From Methanobrevibacter millerae (GTDB lineage Archaea > Methanobacteriota > Methanobacteria > Methanobacteriales > Methanobacteriaceae), in assembly GCF_900103415.1 (NCBI RefSeq), contig NZ_FMXB01000008.1:50676-114675 (forward strand): a stretch of DNA of 64,000 bases. The letters are read 5' to 3'. Shown piece by piece: positions 46,320-55,780 of the stretch (its first letter is position 1; every line of letters begins with the position of its first letter). Made by a program: the position numbers and the translations under genes. Below the pieces are notes generated by a model, which was not told the DNA's origin, made no database searches, and saw only the letters and a list, made by a program, of their open reading frames with translations.

Positions 46320-46346
46320 AAAGAAAAAAAATAATTTTCAATTATC
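46320..46346 (-). terminator. terminator of HPGH protein 2 gene
   Basis: On the minus strand ATAATT pairs with AATTAT around GAA, followed by TTTTTTTCTTTTC. The stop TAA is in the 5' arm. Confidence 0.6.
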
Positions 46347-46809
46347 TTTTTCTGTACATTACAAAGCCGACAATACAAACAACGAGTATTACTGCTATTA
46401 TACCAATAGTAGTGAAATCAAAACCGCTGTTTTGTGTAGCGGCCGTTGTATTGTTTGCAGTATTGTTTGCAGTAACGTTATTTGTTGCATTGGTAGTATT
46501 GGTTGAATTTGATTGTGTTCCAGTTGTGGAAGAAGCAGAAGAGCTGCTTGAGTCACTGGAACTTGAAGAGCTTGCGGAGCTTGAAGAACTGCCTGAACTT
46601 CCTGAACTGGAAGAACCGCCAGAACCGGATGAACCGGATGAACTTGCAGCCGGAGCGCTTTCAACAGGCTGTGCACTTGATGCCTCTCCACCAGTACTTG
46701 TTACCTCTTCAGGATGAGGTCCTTCGTGACCGGGATGAGCGCTTACAAAAGACATGCACAAACAGATTCCAACTACAACAACAAATAAAAGCATTATTTT
46801 CCTTTTCAT
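46342..46809 (-). CDS. exported Ser-rich single-span protein with N-terminal HPGH (copy 2)
   Basis: A paralogue of the protein at 32631-33137. Signal peptide MKRKIMLLFVVVVGICLCMS ending VSA, mature start HPGHEGPHPEEVTS with a run of His, a Ser/Gly spacer (about 45-95), an Asn/Thr-rich region with dense N-x-T sequons (about 97-125), then one membrane helix (TIGIIAVILVVCIVGFVMY) and RKR. 155 aa. GAGGTG precedes the ATG. It follows the 2004-aa adhesin gene by 42 bases, separated by a terminator hairpin. Confidence 0.85.
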   Translation of the reverse strand: MKRKIMLLFVVVVGICLCMSFVSAHPGHEGPHPEEVTSTGGEASSAQPVESAPAASSSGSSGSGGSSSSGSSGSSSSSASSSSSSDSSSSSASSTTGTQSNSTNTTNATNNVTANNTANNTTAATQNSGFDFTTIGIIAVILVVCIVGFVMYRKR

Positions 46810-46835
46810 TCCAACACCTCAAAAAAATAAAAAAG

Positions 46836-46853
46836 AGAGGTTTGAAAACCTCT
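46836..46853 (-). terminator. terminator between giant adhesin and HPGH gene 2
   Basis: AGAGGTTT pairs perfectly with AAACCTCT around a two-base centre; on the minus strand CTTTTTTATTTTTT follows and then the ribosome binding site of the HPGH gene. The adhesin stop TAG starts in the stem. Confidence 0.75.
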
Positions 46854-49800
46854 ATGCAGTTACTGTAACTTTATTTGCAATGTTTGCTCCATTGTAGCTT
46901 GAAGTAATAATGTACTCTCCAGCCATCAAGTTAATGTTTAACTTGGCGTTACCAGCGTCGTCGGTGGTTCTTTGATAGAAGACACCGTTGATGTTGAAGG
47001 TTACGTTTTGACCGGCATATGGAGCGCCTGTACCATCAACTAAAGTTGCAACGAACGGATCAGGAGTACCGTATTTCTTGGTTAGGTCAGTTGCGTTTAA
47101 CACAGGCAATACGGTAATGTTGTTTGATACTCTGCAACCATTGTATTCGGCAGTGATGATGTAGTTACCAGGTTCCAGGTTGATGTTCATTCTGGCAACA
47201 CCTGAAGCGTTGGTTTTCCTTTCGTAGAATACTCCGTTAATGTTGAATTTAACGGTTACGTTTTCACCGACAGGGTTTCCGTCATCGCCGATAATGGTTA
47301 CGTAGTATTGTGATTCGTTTTTGTAGTATTTTACCAGATTTTCATTGTTAGTGATTGAAGGCAATACTGTAATGTTGTTTGCTCCCATTTCACCGTTTAC
47401 AGGGTTGATTGCAGTGATTACGTATTCTCCTTGTGGCAAGTTGATGTTTAATCTTGCTTTACCTTCAGTTCCGTTAATGTAACGTTTGTACATTACACCG
47501 TTGATGTTGAATGTTACTTCAGTTCCGTTAGCCAGGAAGTTACCTTCAGTGTCAAGGAAAGTAGCGTAGTATTGGGTTCCGTTTTTGAATACCTTAACGA
47601 TATCATCGCCGTATACGGTTGGTAAAATTGTTACGGTGGATTCATAGCTTGAATTTCCAGCAGAAGCAATTACTTCATAGATACCACTGTTTAATCCTAA
47701 ACCCATGCTTGCAGTACCGTTTTCATCAGTGGTTCTGGTGTAAGTTACACCGTTGATTGTGATGTTGACGGACTGGTTGGCAAGTACGTTTCCTCTGTTG
47801 TCTGTTACGTAAACAACTAATCTTTCAGGTCCTTTGTAGTATTTTTCTACATCAGGAGCGTCAATTACAATGTGGTCTTCACTTTCAACAACGATAATTT
47901 GATGTAAAGCCAAGATAGTTGAACCTGTAGCATCGAAGAACAATTCGTTGTTTGATTCTATGATATCGGTAATATCCCATTCAAACATGTCTAAGGTGTT
48001 GGATGTACCGTTCCATACATCTGATGAAATGTTATCATTGAATATGATGTTTCCTTCACCTTTTTGAGCGCTTGCTGCAAATACGTATAAGGTTGCATTT
48101 ACAATAGCGTTTGGATCGATATCATCGAAGAAGGTTGAAGCACCGGCAATTAAGTTTTTGCTGTATGAATTTGCAAGTAAATCTGCATTTTCATAAATGT
48201 AAACTGTTTTAACGTTAGATGTTTCGTTTGCATCAGTCAATACTAATAATGAGCTTGGATAAACAGCGCTGTTTTTAGCGATTTTGCTGAGAGCGACAAT
48301 GTTGTCACCGGATTTGACTAAATCAGTTACGTTGTAAACAACTAAACCGTAGCCATATGCACCGTATTTACCTAAATTACCTTGATCACGGTATGAAGCG
48401 ATAGGAGCAATAGTTACATTGTTGAATGTAATATTCCATGTATTGAAGTCGCCGCCTGCAACTTTATCCCAGTTATATGAGACATAAAGTAAAGCGTCTA
48501 CAACTTTGCCGTCGTATTCAGCAGGCAAGGTTTCGTTTCTTGTTGTTGCACCGGTTCCCATGTATGCGGAAACATCTGAGTTTGCAATAACGACATCGCC
48601 GGTAATTTCGTATACACGGATAATTCCTTCATCATCAGATAGATATTCAAAGTCCTTACCTAAGTAACCGTTGTATAGGACAGGGAATGAATAATCTGTA
48701 GTGTTGATTTTGGTTCCGTTGGTTTCAATGATTACTGTATATACCGCTTGAGTGTTGTTAGCGCCGTTAACTGTGGTTTCGTCGATTGGCCTGATGGTAG
48801 GATCAACGAATACAAATTCATATGTATCTTTTGTATAGTTAGCTATTTCTTCTTCAAAGATAGTTTCATTATCACAAATAACTTTAACGATGACATCGGC
48901 ATTGTTTGCGAATTTGTCATTAGTAACTGTTAAGGTCAATGTGTTTTCAACGCCAGCCTGTATTGTAGGAACGCTGGTGTATTCAGGTACCAGATTGTTT
49001 ATAGCGGTTGGACGTGCTGAGAACAGGTATACTCCAAAGTAGGTGTCCATGTCATAGATTGTTCTGTTTGCATAGTAATCTTCATAAATGGTTCCGATAT
49101 AATCTAAACTTGGGTTGTAAGTATCGTTACCTTTTTCTTTTTGATATGCGTTTTCTGAAACCCACAAGTCATCAGAGTAAGTTCTGAACTGTAAAATGGC
49201 ACCGCCGTCAATTAATGTCATACCCATAATGAACTCACCGTAGTCGCCTCCGATGTAGGTACTGTATACTAAATCGCTTCCTTCAGGATTTAAGATAGCT
49301 AATACAGCGTCTACAGTGTAGTAGTCAGCGTGCTGTTGTGGGTCATATTTGTAAGTTGGACCGTTTTTCTCTTTTTGGAAAGCATCATCGGTGACAGGAT
49401 AGTCGCTGGATTGACTCATACCACCAATAACAAGGTTACCGTTTTCATCGAGTGCGATAGCTCTTCCACCTTCATCAGCGCTACCACCGATATAGGTTGA
49501 ATAGACAATGCTCCAGTCATTGGTATCGAATTTCATTGCGAAGATATCTCCACCGGAAAGACTGTCACCAACACCACCATAGGTTCTTTGGAATGCATTA
49601 GGGGTGGTTGGGAAGTCATCGGACCAAGTATCACCAACGTAGTATAAGAAACCGTCGTCGCTGATAAGTAAAGCTTCACCGTCATCAGTCTTACTACCAC
49701 CAATGTATGAACTGTATAATAAAGTGTTGTCTGTAATGTTAATGGCAGCTAAGAATGAATCGGCTTCACCAACGTTACGTACGGTTCTGTTTGCGTTAGG

Positions 49801-52800
49801 AGTGGTAGGGAAGTCAATGGAAGTAGTGGTTCCTGCGAAGTAAACAATGTCATCTTTAACGGCTAATGAACCGTAAGTACTGTCAGCACCTCTTCCACCG
49901 AAGTAAGTACTGTATACCAATTCACCAGTGTTAGTGTCGATTTCAGAAATGAAAATGTCGAAACTGTTTTGGAAGTCAATGTCGTCAGATGAAGTGTTTT
50001 CATTCCAGTCAATACCGTCTTTAGTTTTTTGATAAGCGTTATCGGTTACAGGGAAGTCAATTGAGTTGGTAATACCCTGAACGAATGCGTGACCTTCGTC
50101 ATCAATTACTAAAGCCCAGCCTCTGTCCACTTTACTGCCGCCGAGGTAAGTACTGTATTTTAATTTTTTACCGTCAGCACTTAAAACAGCTAAATAAGCA
50201 GATTGTGAACCGCTTAAGTTTCTGATTAAAGCATTTTCAGTGGTAGGGAAATCTTTTGAAGCTGTAAGGCCGGTTATGTAAATGTTACCTTCTGCGTCTA
50301 CTTTAAAGTCTTTTTCAAATTCAGTGCTTGAACCACCGATGAATGTAGCAAAGACCAATTCTCCGTTAGCATCAAATTTAGCGACGTAAATATCTTTACC
50401 ACCGGATTTATTAGCCTGGAAAACACCATCAGTAGTGTTCAAGTCGTTGGAGCTGGTTTCCATTACAACATAAATGTTTCCTTCAGCATCTGTGAAAATA
50501 CCTTTAGCCTTATCTTCACCATTACCACCGAGGTAGGTAGCATAGGTAGGAAGCAAGGAAGATTCTGTAACGTTGACTATAGCTTCAGCGTCGCTTCCAC
50601 CATAAAATTCATCACCTTTAAAGCTAGCTGCAACGGAGTATACGCCATATTCGGAGCTTGAGAAAGTGGTTACTTTTGCAATACCTTCGTCATTTGTGAC
50701 AACGGTGTAATCTTCTTTACCGATTGTAACTTTAATTTCTGCGTTAGCTAATGGAGCTCCTCTGTTTGAAGTCAAGTTTAAAATTATGTTAGCATTTTGA
50801 TTAATGCCGACAGTTTCATTGCTTACGGTTAAGGTAGTGTTATCATAGAATAAGAAAACACCGAAGTAGGTGTCCATATTATAGATTGTTCTGTTTGCGT
50901 AGTAATCTTCATAAATGGTTCCGATATAATCTAAACTTGGGTTGTAAGTATCGTTACCTTTTTCTTTTTGATATGCGTTTTCTGAAACCCATAAGTCATC
51001 AGAGTAAGTTCTTAATTGTAAAATGATTCCTCCGTCAAATAAATACATGCCCATAATGAATTCACCGTAGTCACCGCCATAGAATGTACTGTATACCAAA
51101 TCGCTTCCTTCAGGGTTTAATACAGCCAATACGGCATCTACAGTGTAGTAGTCAGCGTGTTGCTGTGGGTCTTTTTTATATTCAGGACCGTTTTTCTCTT
51201 TTTGATATGCATCATCGGTGACAGGATAGTCGCTGGATTGACTCATACCACCAATAATAAGGTTGCCGTTCTTATCGAGCGCAATTGCTCTTCCACCTTC
51301 ATCAGCGTTACCGCCAATGTAGGTTGAATAGATAATGCTCCAGTCGCTGGTATCGAATTTCATGGCGAAGATATCTCCACCTGAAAGACTGTCACCAACA
51401 CCACCATAGGTTTTTTGGTAAGCGGTTTCTGTTGTTGGGAAATCATCGGACCAGGTATCACCGACGTAGTATAGGAAACCATCATCACTAATAATTAAAG
51501 CTTCACCGTCATCAGTCTTACTACCACCAATGTAAGAGCTGTATAATAAATTATTATTTGTAATGTCGATAGCTGCTAAGAATGAGTCAGCTTCACCCAC
51601 ATTACGTACAGTCCTATTTGCATTTGGAGTAGTAGGGAAGTCAATGGAATCAGTTGTACCTGCAAAGTAAACGATATTATCTTTTACAGCCAAGGATCCG
51701 TAAGTGCTGTCAGCACCTCTGCCACCGAAGTAAGTACTGTATACTAATTCACCAGTGTTGGTGTCGATTTCAGAAATGAATAAATCAAAACTGTTTTGGA
51801 AGTCAATGTCGTCAGATGAAGTGTTTTCATTCCAGTCAATACCGTCTTTAGTTTTTTGATAAGCGTTATCGGTTACAGGGAAGTCAATTGAGTTGGTAAT
51901 ACCCTGAACGAATGCGTGACCTTCGTCATCAATTACTAAAGCCCAGCCTCTGTCCACTTTACTACCGCCGAGGTAAGTACTATATTTTAATTTTTTACCG
52001 TCAGCACTTAAAACAGCTAAATAAGCAGATTGTGAACCGCTTAAGTTTCTGATTAAAGCATTATCGGTAGTAGGGAAATCCTTTGAAGCTGTAAGACCGG
52101 TTATGTAAATGTTACCTTCTGAGTCTACTTTAAAGTCTTTTTCAAATTCTGTGCCTGAACCACCGATGAATGTAGCAAAGACTAATTCACCTGTAGAATC
52201 AAATTTAGCGACATAAATATCTTTACCGCCAGATTTATTAGCCTGGAAAACACCTTCAGTAGTGTTCAAGTCATTGGAATTGGTTTCCATTACAATATAA
52301 ATATTTCCAAGGGCATCGGTGCAAACACCTTTTGCCTTATCTTCACCATCTCCACCAAGATAGGTACCGTAGATTTGAGTAAAGTTATATGAAAGATCTG
52401 AATCTGTAGAAGTACTGGAATTAGATCCAGATGGAGTTGTTTCTGGTACTGATGAATTTGATGAATTATCAACTATTTTTGCATTTGCAACATTTAAAAG
52501 AATATTATATCCGCCTTTTAAGCCATTGCTGCTTAATGCTTTTGCTTGAACATAATATCTTCCGTCAGTCACTTGGGTTGAATCCCATGTATATTTCCAT
52601 CCGTCTTCAGAATTATTATCCTGATACGCAGTCTGATAATCCTTATTTGAATCATCGAGACCTTCTATTGTGAAATTGACATGTTCGGTTGTATAATGGT
52701 CTTCAACGGTTGCGACAATTTCTACTTCGCCTGATACCTCAGTATTATGTATCGGAGTTTCAATTGTTACTGCAGGCTGTTCAGACAAGTGAGCAGAAAC

Positions 52801-52866
52801 GGCGCCCATCGATAAGACAATCATTAACAAAGCCAAACAAAGCAAAGTCTTTTTATGTTTTATCAT
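46852..52866 (-). CDS. giant adhesin-like protein: duplicated SBBP propellers, DUF3344, Ig-like repeats
   Basis: An exported protein of 2004 aa. Signal peptide (MIKHKKTLLCLALLMIVLSM, ending VSA) is followed by an Ig-like domain (about 27-130) shared with the adhesin at 53109. Two near-identical SBBP beta-propeller blocks at about 165-673 and 774-1282, with repeated YSTYxGG blades, are joined by an Ig-like domain. A DUF3344 region (about 1400-1660) and four Ig-like repeats with TFNINGVxYxR to the C-terminus follow. There is no C-terminal membrane anchor, so attachment must differ from its neighbours. Likely adhesion to host, microbe or polymer; target unknown. Confidence 0.9.
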   Translation of the reverse strand: MIKHKKTLLCLALLMIVLSMGAVSAHLSEQPAVTIETPIHNTEVSGEVEIVATVEDHYTTEHVNFTIEGLDDSNKDYQTAYQDNNSEDGWKYTWDSTQVTDGRYYVQAKALSSNGLKGGYNILLNVANAKIVDNSSNSSVPETTPSGSNSSTSTDSDLSYNFTQIYGTYLGGDGEDKAKGVCTDALGNIYIVMETNSNDLNTTEGVFQANKSGGKDIYVAKFDSTGELVFATFIGGSGTEFEKDFKVDSEGNIYITGLTASKDFPTTDNALIRNLSGSQSAYLAVLSADGKKLKYSTYLGGSKVDRGWALVIDDEGHAFVQGITNSIDFPVTDNAYQKTKDGIDWNENTSSDDIDFQNSFDLFISEIDTNTGELVYSTYFGGRGADSTYGSLAVKDNIVYFAGTTDSIDFPTTPNANRTVRNVGEADSFLAAIDITNNNLLYSSYIGGSKTDDGEALIISDDGFLYYVGDTWSDDFPTTETAYQKTYGGVGDSLSGGDIFAMKFDTSDWSIIYSTYIGGNADEGGRAIALDKNGNLIIGGMSQSSDYPVTDDAYQKEKNGPEYKKDPQQHADYYTVDAVLAVLNPEGSDLVYSTFYGGDYGEFIMGMYLFDGGIILQLRTYSDDLWVSENAYQKEKGNDTYNPSLDYIGTIYEDYYANRTIYNMDTYFGVFLFYDNTTLTVSNETVGINQNANIILNLTSNRGAPLANAEIKVTIGKEDYTVVTNDEGIAKVTTFSSSEYGVYSVAASFKGDEFYGGSDAEAIVNVTESSLLPTYATYLGGNGEDKAKGIFTDAEGNIYVVMETSSNDLNTTDGVFQANKSGGKDIYVAKFDANGELVFATFIGGSSTEFEKDFKVDAEGNIYITGLTASKDFPTTENALIRNLSGSQSAYLAVLSADGKKLKYSTYLGGSKVDRGWALVIDDEGHAFVQGITNSIDFPVTDNAYQKTKDGIDWNENTSSDDIDFQNSFDIFISEIDTNTGELVYSTYFGGRGADSTYGSLAVKDDIVYFAGTTTSIDFPTTPNANRTVRNVGEADSFLAAINITDNTLLYSSYIGGSKTDDGEALLISDDGFLYYVGDTWSDDFPTTPNAFQRTYGGVGDSLSGGDIFAMKFDTNDWSIVYSTYIGGSADEGGRAIALDENGNLVIGGMSQSSDYPVTDDAFQKEKNGPTYKYDPQQHADYYTVDAVLAILNPEGSDLVYSTYIGGDYGEFIMGMTLIDGGAILQFRTYSDDLWVSENAYQKEKGNDTYNPSLDYIGTIYEDYYANRTIYDMDTYFGVYLFSARPTAINNLVPEYTSVPTIQAGVENTLTLTVTNDKFANNADVIVKVICDNETIFEEEIANYTKDTYEFVFVDPTIRPIDETTVNGANNTQAVYTVIIETNGTKINTTDYSFPVLYNGYLGKDFEYLSDDEGIIRVYEITGDVVIANSDVSAYMGTGATTRNETLPAEYDGKVVDALLYVSYNWDKVAGGDFNTWNITFNNVTIAPIASYRDQGNLGKYGAYGYGLVVYNVTDLVKSGDNIVALSKIAKNSAVYPSSLLVLTDANETSNVKTVYIYENADLLANSYSKNLIAGASTFFDDIDPNAIVNATLYVFAASAQKGEGNIIFNDNISSDVWNGTSNTLDMFEWDITDIIESNNELFFDATGSTILALHQIIVVESEDHIVIDAPDVEKYYKGPERLVVYVTDNRGNVLANQSVNITINGVTYTRTTDENGTASMGLGLNSGIYEVIASAGNSSYESTVTILPTVYGDDIVKVFKNGTQYYATFLDTEGNFLANGTEVTFNINGVMYKRYINGTEGKARLNINLPQGEYVITAINPVNGEMGANNITVLPSITNNENLVKYYKNESQYYVTIIGDDGNPVGENVTVKFNINGVFYERKTNASGVARMNINLEPGNYIITAEYNGCRVSNNITVLPVLNATDLTKKYGTPDPFVATLVDGTGAPYAGQNVTFNINGVFYQRTTDDAGNAKLNINLMAGEYIITSSYNGANIANKVTVTA
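49023..52374 (-). repeat. internal direct duplication, 1827-bp offset
   Basis: Nucleotides 49023-50547 and 50850-52374 are homologous at a constant offset of 1827 bases (609 codons). Stretches are identical; for example 51788-51963 matches 49961-50136 without a mismatch over about 175 bases. Differences elsewhere are mostly synonymous, which points to recent duplication or ongoing gene conversion. Confidence 0.9.
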
Positions 52867-53030
52867 ATCTTTTTAATCTCCTTCTTATTTGTTTTTTAAA
52901 AAATTTATCAGCTTTTAACTAATATTTGTCAATGAACATCTAATTTTTAAAAAAAAAATCTTTTTACACCTCCGATGTTAATTAATTATAGTGTTTATAA
53001 TATTTAAATAATAATAACTTAAATCTAAAA

Positions 53031-53072
53031 AGTATTACTGACATAATTAATTATTTATAAAAAAGTATTACT
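53031..53072. promoter_or_regulatory. two AGTATTACT dyads upstream of the giant adhesin
   Basis: AGTATTACT occurs at 53031-53039 and 53064-53072, 33 bases apart on the same face, in the 242-base region before the adhesin gene. Each is AGTA-T-TACT, a 9-bp dyad. Confidence 0.45.
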
Positions 53073-53108
53073 AAGTAAAAAATAAAATAAGAAAAGATAA
53101 GAAAAAGC

Positions 53109-54578
53109 TTATCTTTTAGTTTTATATCCCACAAGCATCACTAATAGAGAACATATTAGTAGCATTAATGGGTTTCCAGAAGCGTTACCCCCTAAAGGAC
53201 TGGAATAGCTTGGATTATTATATCCACCGGAATATGATGAATTAGATGAAGTGTTATTTGTCACGTCCCCTTCAACAGTAAGATAACGTGTAGGAACGGC
53301 ATTGCTTATTGATTCATCATAAGTATCAGTCGATAAACTTGCAGTCAGGTTATTTCTGGCAGGTAGCGTAGCCAACATCTTAATGTTAATGGAATATTTT
53401 CCCACAGGAATGGAACCTAAATTCCAAGTTATCTGACGATTTAATGGATTATAATTAAAATCACCAGTCGTTACATCGGCACTGATGAACTGTAAACTTT
53501 CTGGAATAGTATATCTGAATATTGTATTTTTTGCATTGTCAGGACCGTTATTGAAAACATTATATGTTATAACCACTTCATCGCCAACCTTAACGCCTGA
53601 CCTGTCGGACGTTACGGTTACATAAAGCTCGGATTGCGGAACATGCAACAGATTTGTAACGGTTATAGAATCCTGAGAACCGGTTTCATTCAAACTTGCG
53701 GAGTATATGTAATTTCCGCCGGTTTTTGAAACGGTGTATTCCAAACGAGCAATTCCTTCATCATTACTAATAGCTGAACCGACAAAATCGCCGTCGACTT
53801 TAAAGTCAATCGTTTTGCCAGATAATGACGTATCGTCACTACTAGTTAATTTTGCAGTTAAATTTATTTTTTCCTTGTATTCTGCAGTAATCGGATCGAT
53901 GTTTAAATTTATTGAGCTTTCAAAAGCCGTTATAGTCGAATTGGTATTTGCAAACTTGTAGATATTGTCTCCCCTGAAAGTCGTGGATACGTTGTATTTT
54001 CCAGGCTTTGAGGGAGTATAACTGACGCTTGCTATACCGCTTGAATCCGTAATCGCAGAAAACTTATTTCCATCAATTAAAAACTCAATATTCTTGTTTG
54101 AAATCCCTTTTGAATTATCATCCACAAGCTTTGCAATGACGTTTGCCTTTTGGTTGACTGGAACTGAGATATCTTCAACGTTCAGGCTCAAATCCCTTTG
54201 GGTATTTGCAAGGTTTACGAGGATGTTATATTCGCCCGTAAGGCCTAAACTGTTAATGGCCTTTGCCTGAATCATGTATTTTCCGTTTGAACAATTTGAG
54301 GTGTCCCATACAAAATTCCAACCGTCAGCGGGGTTTTTGTCCTGCATGTTCAAATTGTAGACGCTGTCAATTCCGTCTATCGTCACATTAACGTGCTGTG
54401 TCTCGTAATGGTCATCAATCGTTACATTAATGTCCACTTCACCCGATACATCTTCACCATCGCTCGGCGTCGTGATACTAACTCCGGGATTGTCAGAATC
54501 GTGAGCTGAAACTGCTGTGACAGAAAGTAAAAATAACATAAGGAATAATGCTAAAATCATATTTCTTGAAAATCTCAT
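53109..54578 (-). CDS. membrane-anchored adhesin-like protein with Ig-like and DUF11-type domains
   Basis: A 489-aa exported protein. Signal peptide to VSA, then mature AHDSDNPGVSITTP; residues about 30-130 are an Ig-like domain paralogous to that of the giant adhesin (DDHYETQHVNVTIDGID, SLGLTGEYNILVNLANT). Two Ig-like domains at about 140-310 are followed by a DUF11-type module (VKVGDEVVITYNVFNNGPDN) at about 325-425, a Ser/Asn/Gly linker, one membrane helix (PLMLLICSLLVMLVGY) and KTKR. GGAG precedes the ATG. Surface binding role is inferred. Confidence 0.88.
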   Translation of the reverse strand: MRFSRNMILALFLMLFLLSVTAVSAHDSDNPGVSITTPSDGEDVSGEVDINVTIDDHYETQHVNVTIDGIDSVYNLNMQDKNPADGWNFVWDTSNCSNGKYMIQAKAINSLGLTGEYNILVNLANTQRDLSLNVEDISVPVNQKANVIAKLVDDNSKGISNKNIEFLIDGNKFSAITDSSGIASVSYTPSKPGKYNVSTTFRGDNIYKFANTNSTITAFESSINLNIDPITAEYKEKINLTAKLTSSDDTSLSGKTIDFKVDGDFVGSAISNDEGIARLEYTVSKTGGNYIYSASLNETGSQDSITVTNLLHVPQSELYVTVTSDRSGVKVGDEVVITYNVFNNGPDNAKNTIFRYTIPESLQFISADVTTGDFNYNPLNRQITWNLGSIPVGKYSINIKMLATLPARNNLTASLSTDTYDESISNAVPTRYLTVEGDVTNNTSSNSSYSGGYNNPSYSSPLGGNASGNPLMLLICSLLVMLVGYKTKR

Positions 54579-54717
54579 AACATACTCTCCTTAATTATTC
54601 ACATTTTCCCACAAAAATACATTTGCAATTATATTAATATGAAAACTTAAAAAACACCTCCATTGAGTTATTCTATATCTTTTTTAGTATAAATTAATTA
54701 TTATTTTAATATTTAAA

Positions 54718-54794
54718 AGTATTACTATAATAGTAAAATTAGACAATTTAGTAATACATAAAATTTAATTAATTATGAAAAAGTAAGTAATACT
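54718..54794. promoter_or_regulatory. cluster of AGTA-N-TACT dyads between adhesin and surE
   Basis: AGTATTACT at 54718-54726, AGTAATAC (8 of 9) at 54750-54757 and AGTAATACT at 54786-54794, spaced 32 and 36 bases. The last one abuts the surE start codon. The region is a divergent promoter for the 489-aa adhesin and surE. Confidence 0.45.
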
Positions 54795-55574
54795 ATGAAA
54801 GCTTTAATATGTAATGATGATGGAGTAACGGCTTCAGGGATTTATGCCTGCAAAAAGGCGGTAGAGGACTTATGCGAAACTGTAGTTGTTGCACCGGAAA
54901 CCCAACAAAGCGGAATCGGACATGCATTGACATTATATGAACCGTTAAGAGTAAGTGAAAGAATTTTAAAGGATGGGAGCATAGCATACGGCGTTAACGG
55001 AACACCTACCGATGCAGTTACCCTCGGATTATTTGAAATAATGGATGAAAAGCCTGACCTGATGATTTCAGGAATAAATACTGGCTTCAACATAGGCCAG
55101 GCCGAACTGACCACATCCGGGACCGTAGGCGCTGCACTTGAAGCCGCAAGCTTCGGAATTCCGACAATAGCCATTTCCCTAGAGGTTACAAGAGATGATA
55201 TAAAATTCGAAAACGGGGAAATTGACATAGACTTCGACTTTGCCTGCAAAATGCTCAACAAACTGGCAAAAATAGTATTGAAAAAGGGATTGCCTGAAGG
55301 AATCGATTTACTGAACGTTAACGTTCCGGCTAATCCCGTGAATGATGAATTTGAAGTTGTAAGGCTTGGAAAAAGAATGTATGTTCCTGTGATTGAAAAA
55401 AGACTAGATCCGAGAGGCCGTCCGTATTACTGGATAGGCGGCGAACCTTACACATCAGATGAAAAGGGAAGTGACGGTTACGAACTGAAAGTGGCTCAAA
55501 AAACAACAATAACTCCACTGAAAATAGATTTGACTGGAGATTTAGATATCTTTAAGAAATATCTAGATATTTAA
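54795..55574 (+). CDS. surE: 5'-nucleotidase SurE
   Basis: Metal-dependent phosphatase acting on nucleoside monophosphates. The 259-aa protein has the metal site NDDGV at residues 7-11, a Ser in QQSGIGHALTL near 40, SGINTGFNIGQAELTTSGTVGAALEA near 93-118, and VNVP later. There is no binding site, so it is probably leaderless. An AGTAATACT dyad abuts the start codon. Confidence 0.95.
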   Translation: MKALICNDDGVTASGIYACKKAVEDLCETVVVAPETQQSGIGHALTLYEPLRVSERILKDGSIAYGVNGTPTDAVTLGLFEIMDEKPDLMISGINTGFNIGQAELTTSGTVGAALEAASFGIPTIAISLEVTRDDIKFENGEIDIDFDFACKMLNKLAKIVLKKGLPEGIDLLNVNVPANPVNDEFEVVRLGKRMYVPVIEKRLDPRGRPYYWIGGEPYTSDEKGSDGYELKVAQKTTITPLKIDLTGDLDIFKKYLDI

Positions 55575-55706
55575 ATCTTTAAGTATCTTTTCTCTTTCTT
55601 CACGAAGTTCGTTTAATAGTTTCTCATCAGTGCAGCCGTCTTTTTTAAGCTGTGCTATTGTTCTGGTAATAGCTTCCAAATTGCTTTCTAATTGATTAAT
55701 TGACAT
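55563..55706 (-). CDS. small helical protein (47 aa)
   Basis: An ORF starting MSINQLESNLEAITRTIAQL, then KKDGCTDEKLLNELREER, ending KDLNI. The pattern is two amphipathic helices with a turn at DGCTDE, a plausible small dimeric coiled coil. It is convergent with surE and overlaps it by 12 bases, and divergent from lsm, sharing the short promoter region with it. It belongs to no family I recognise and has no clear ribosome binding site. Confidence 0.55.
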   Translation of the reverse strand: MSINQLESNLEAITRTIAQLKKDGCTDEKLLNELREEREKILKDLNI

Positions 55707-55780
55707 AGTATTATATTAAAACATTAAAGTATATAAATTTAAAAAATCAATAGTAATATACATTAAAAGGATTGAATTTT

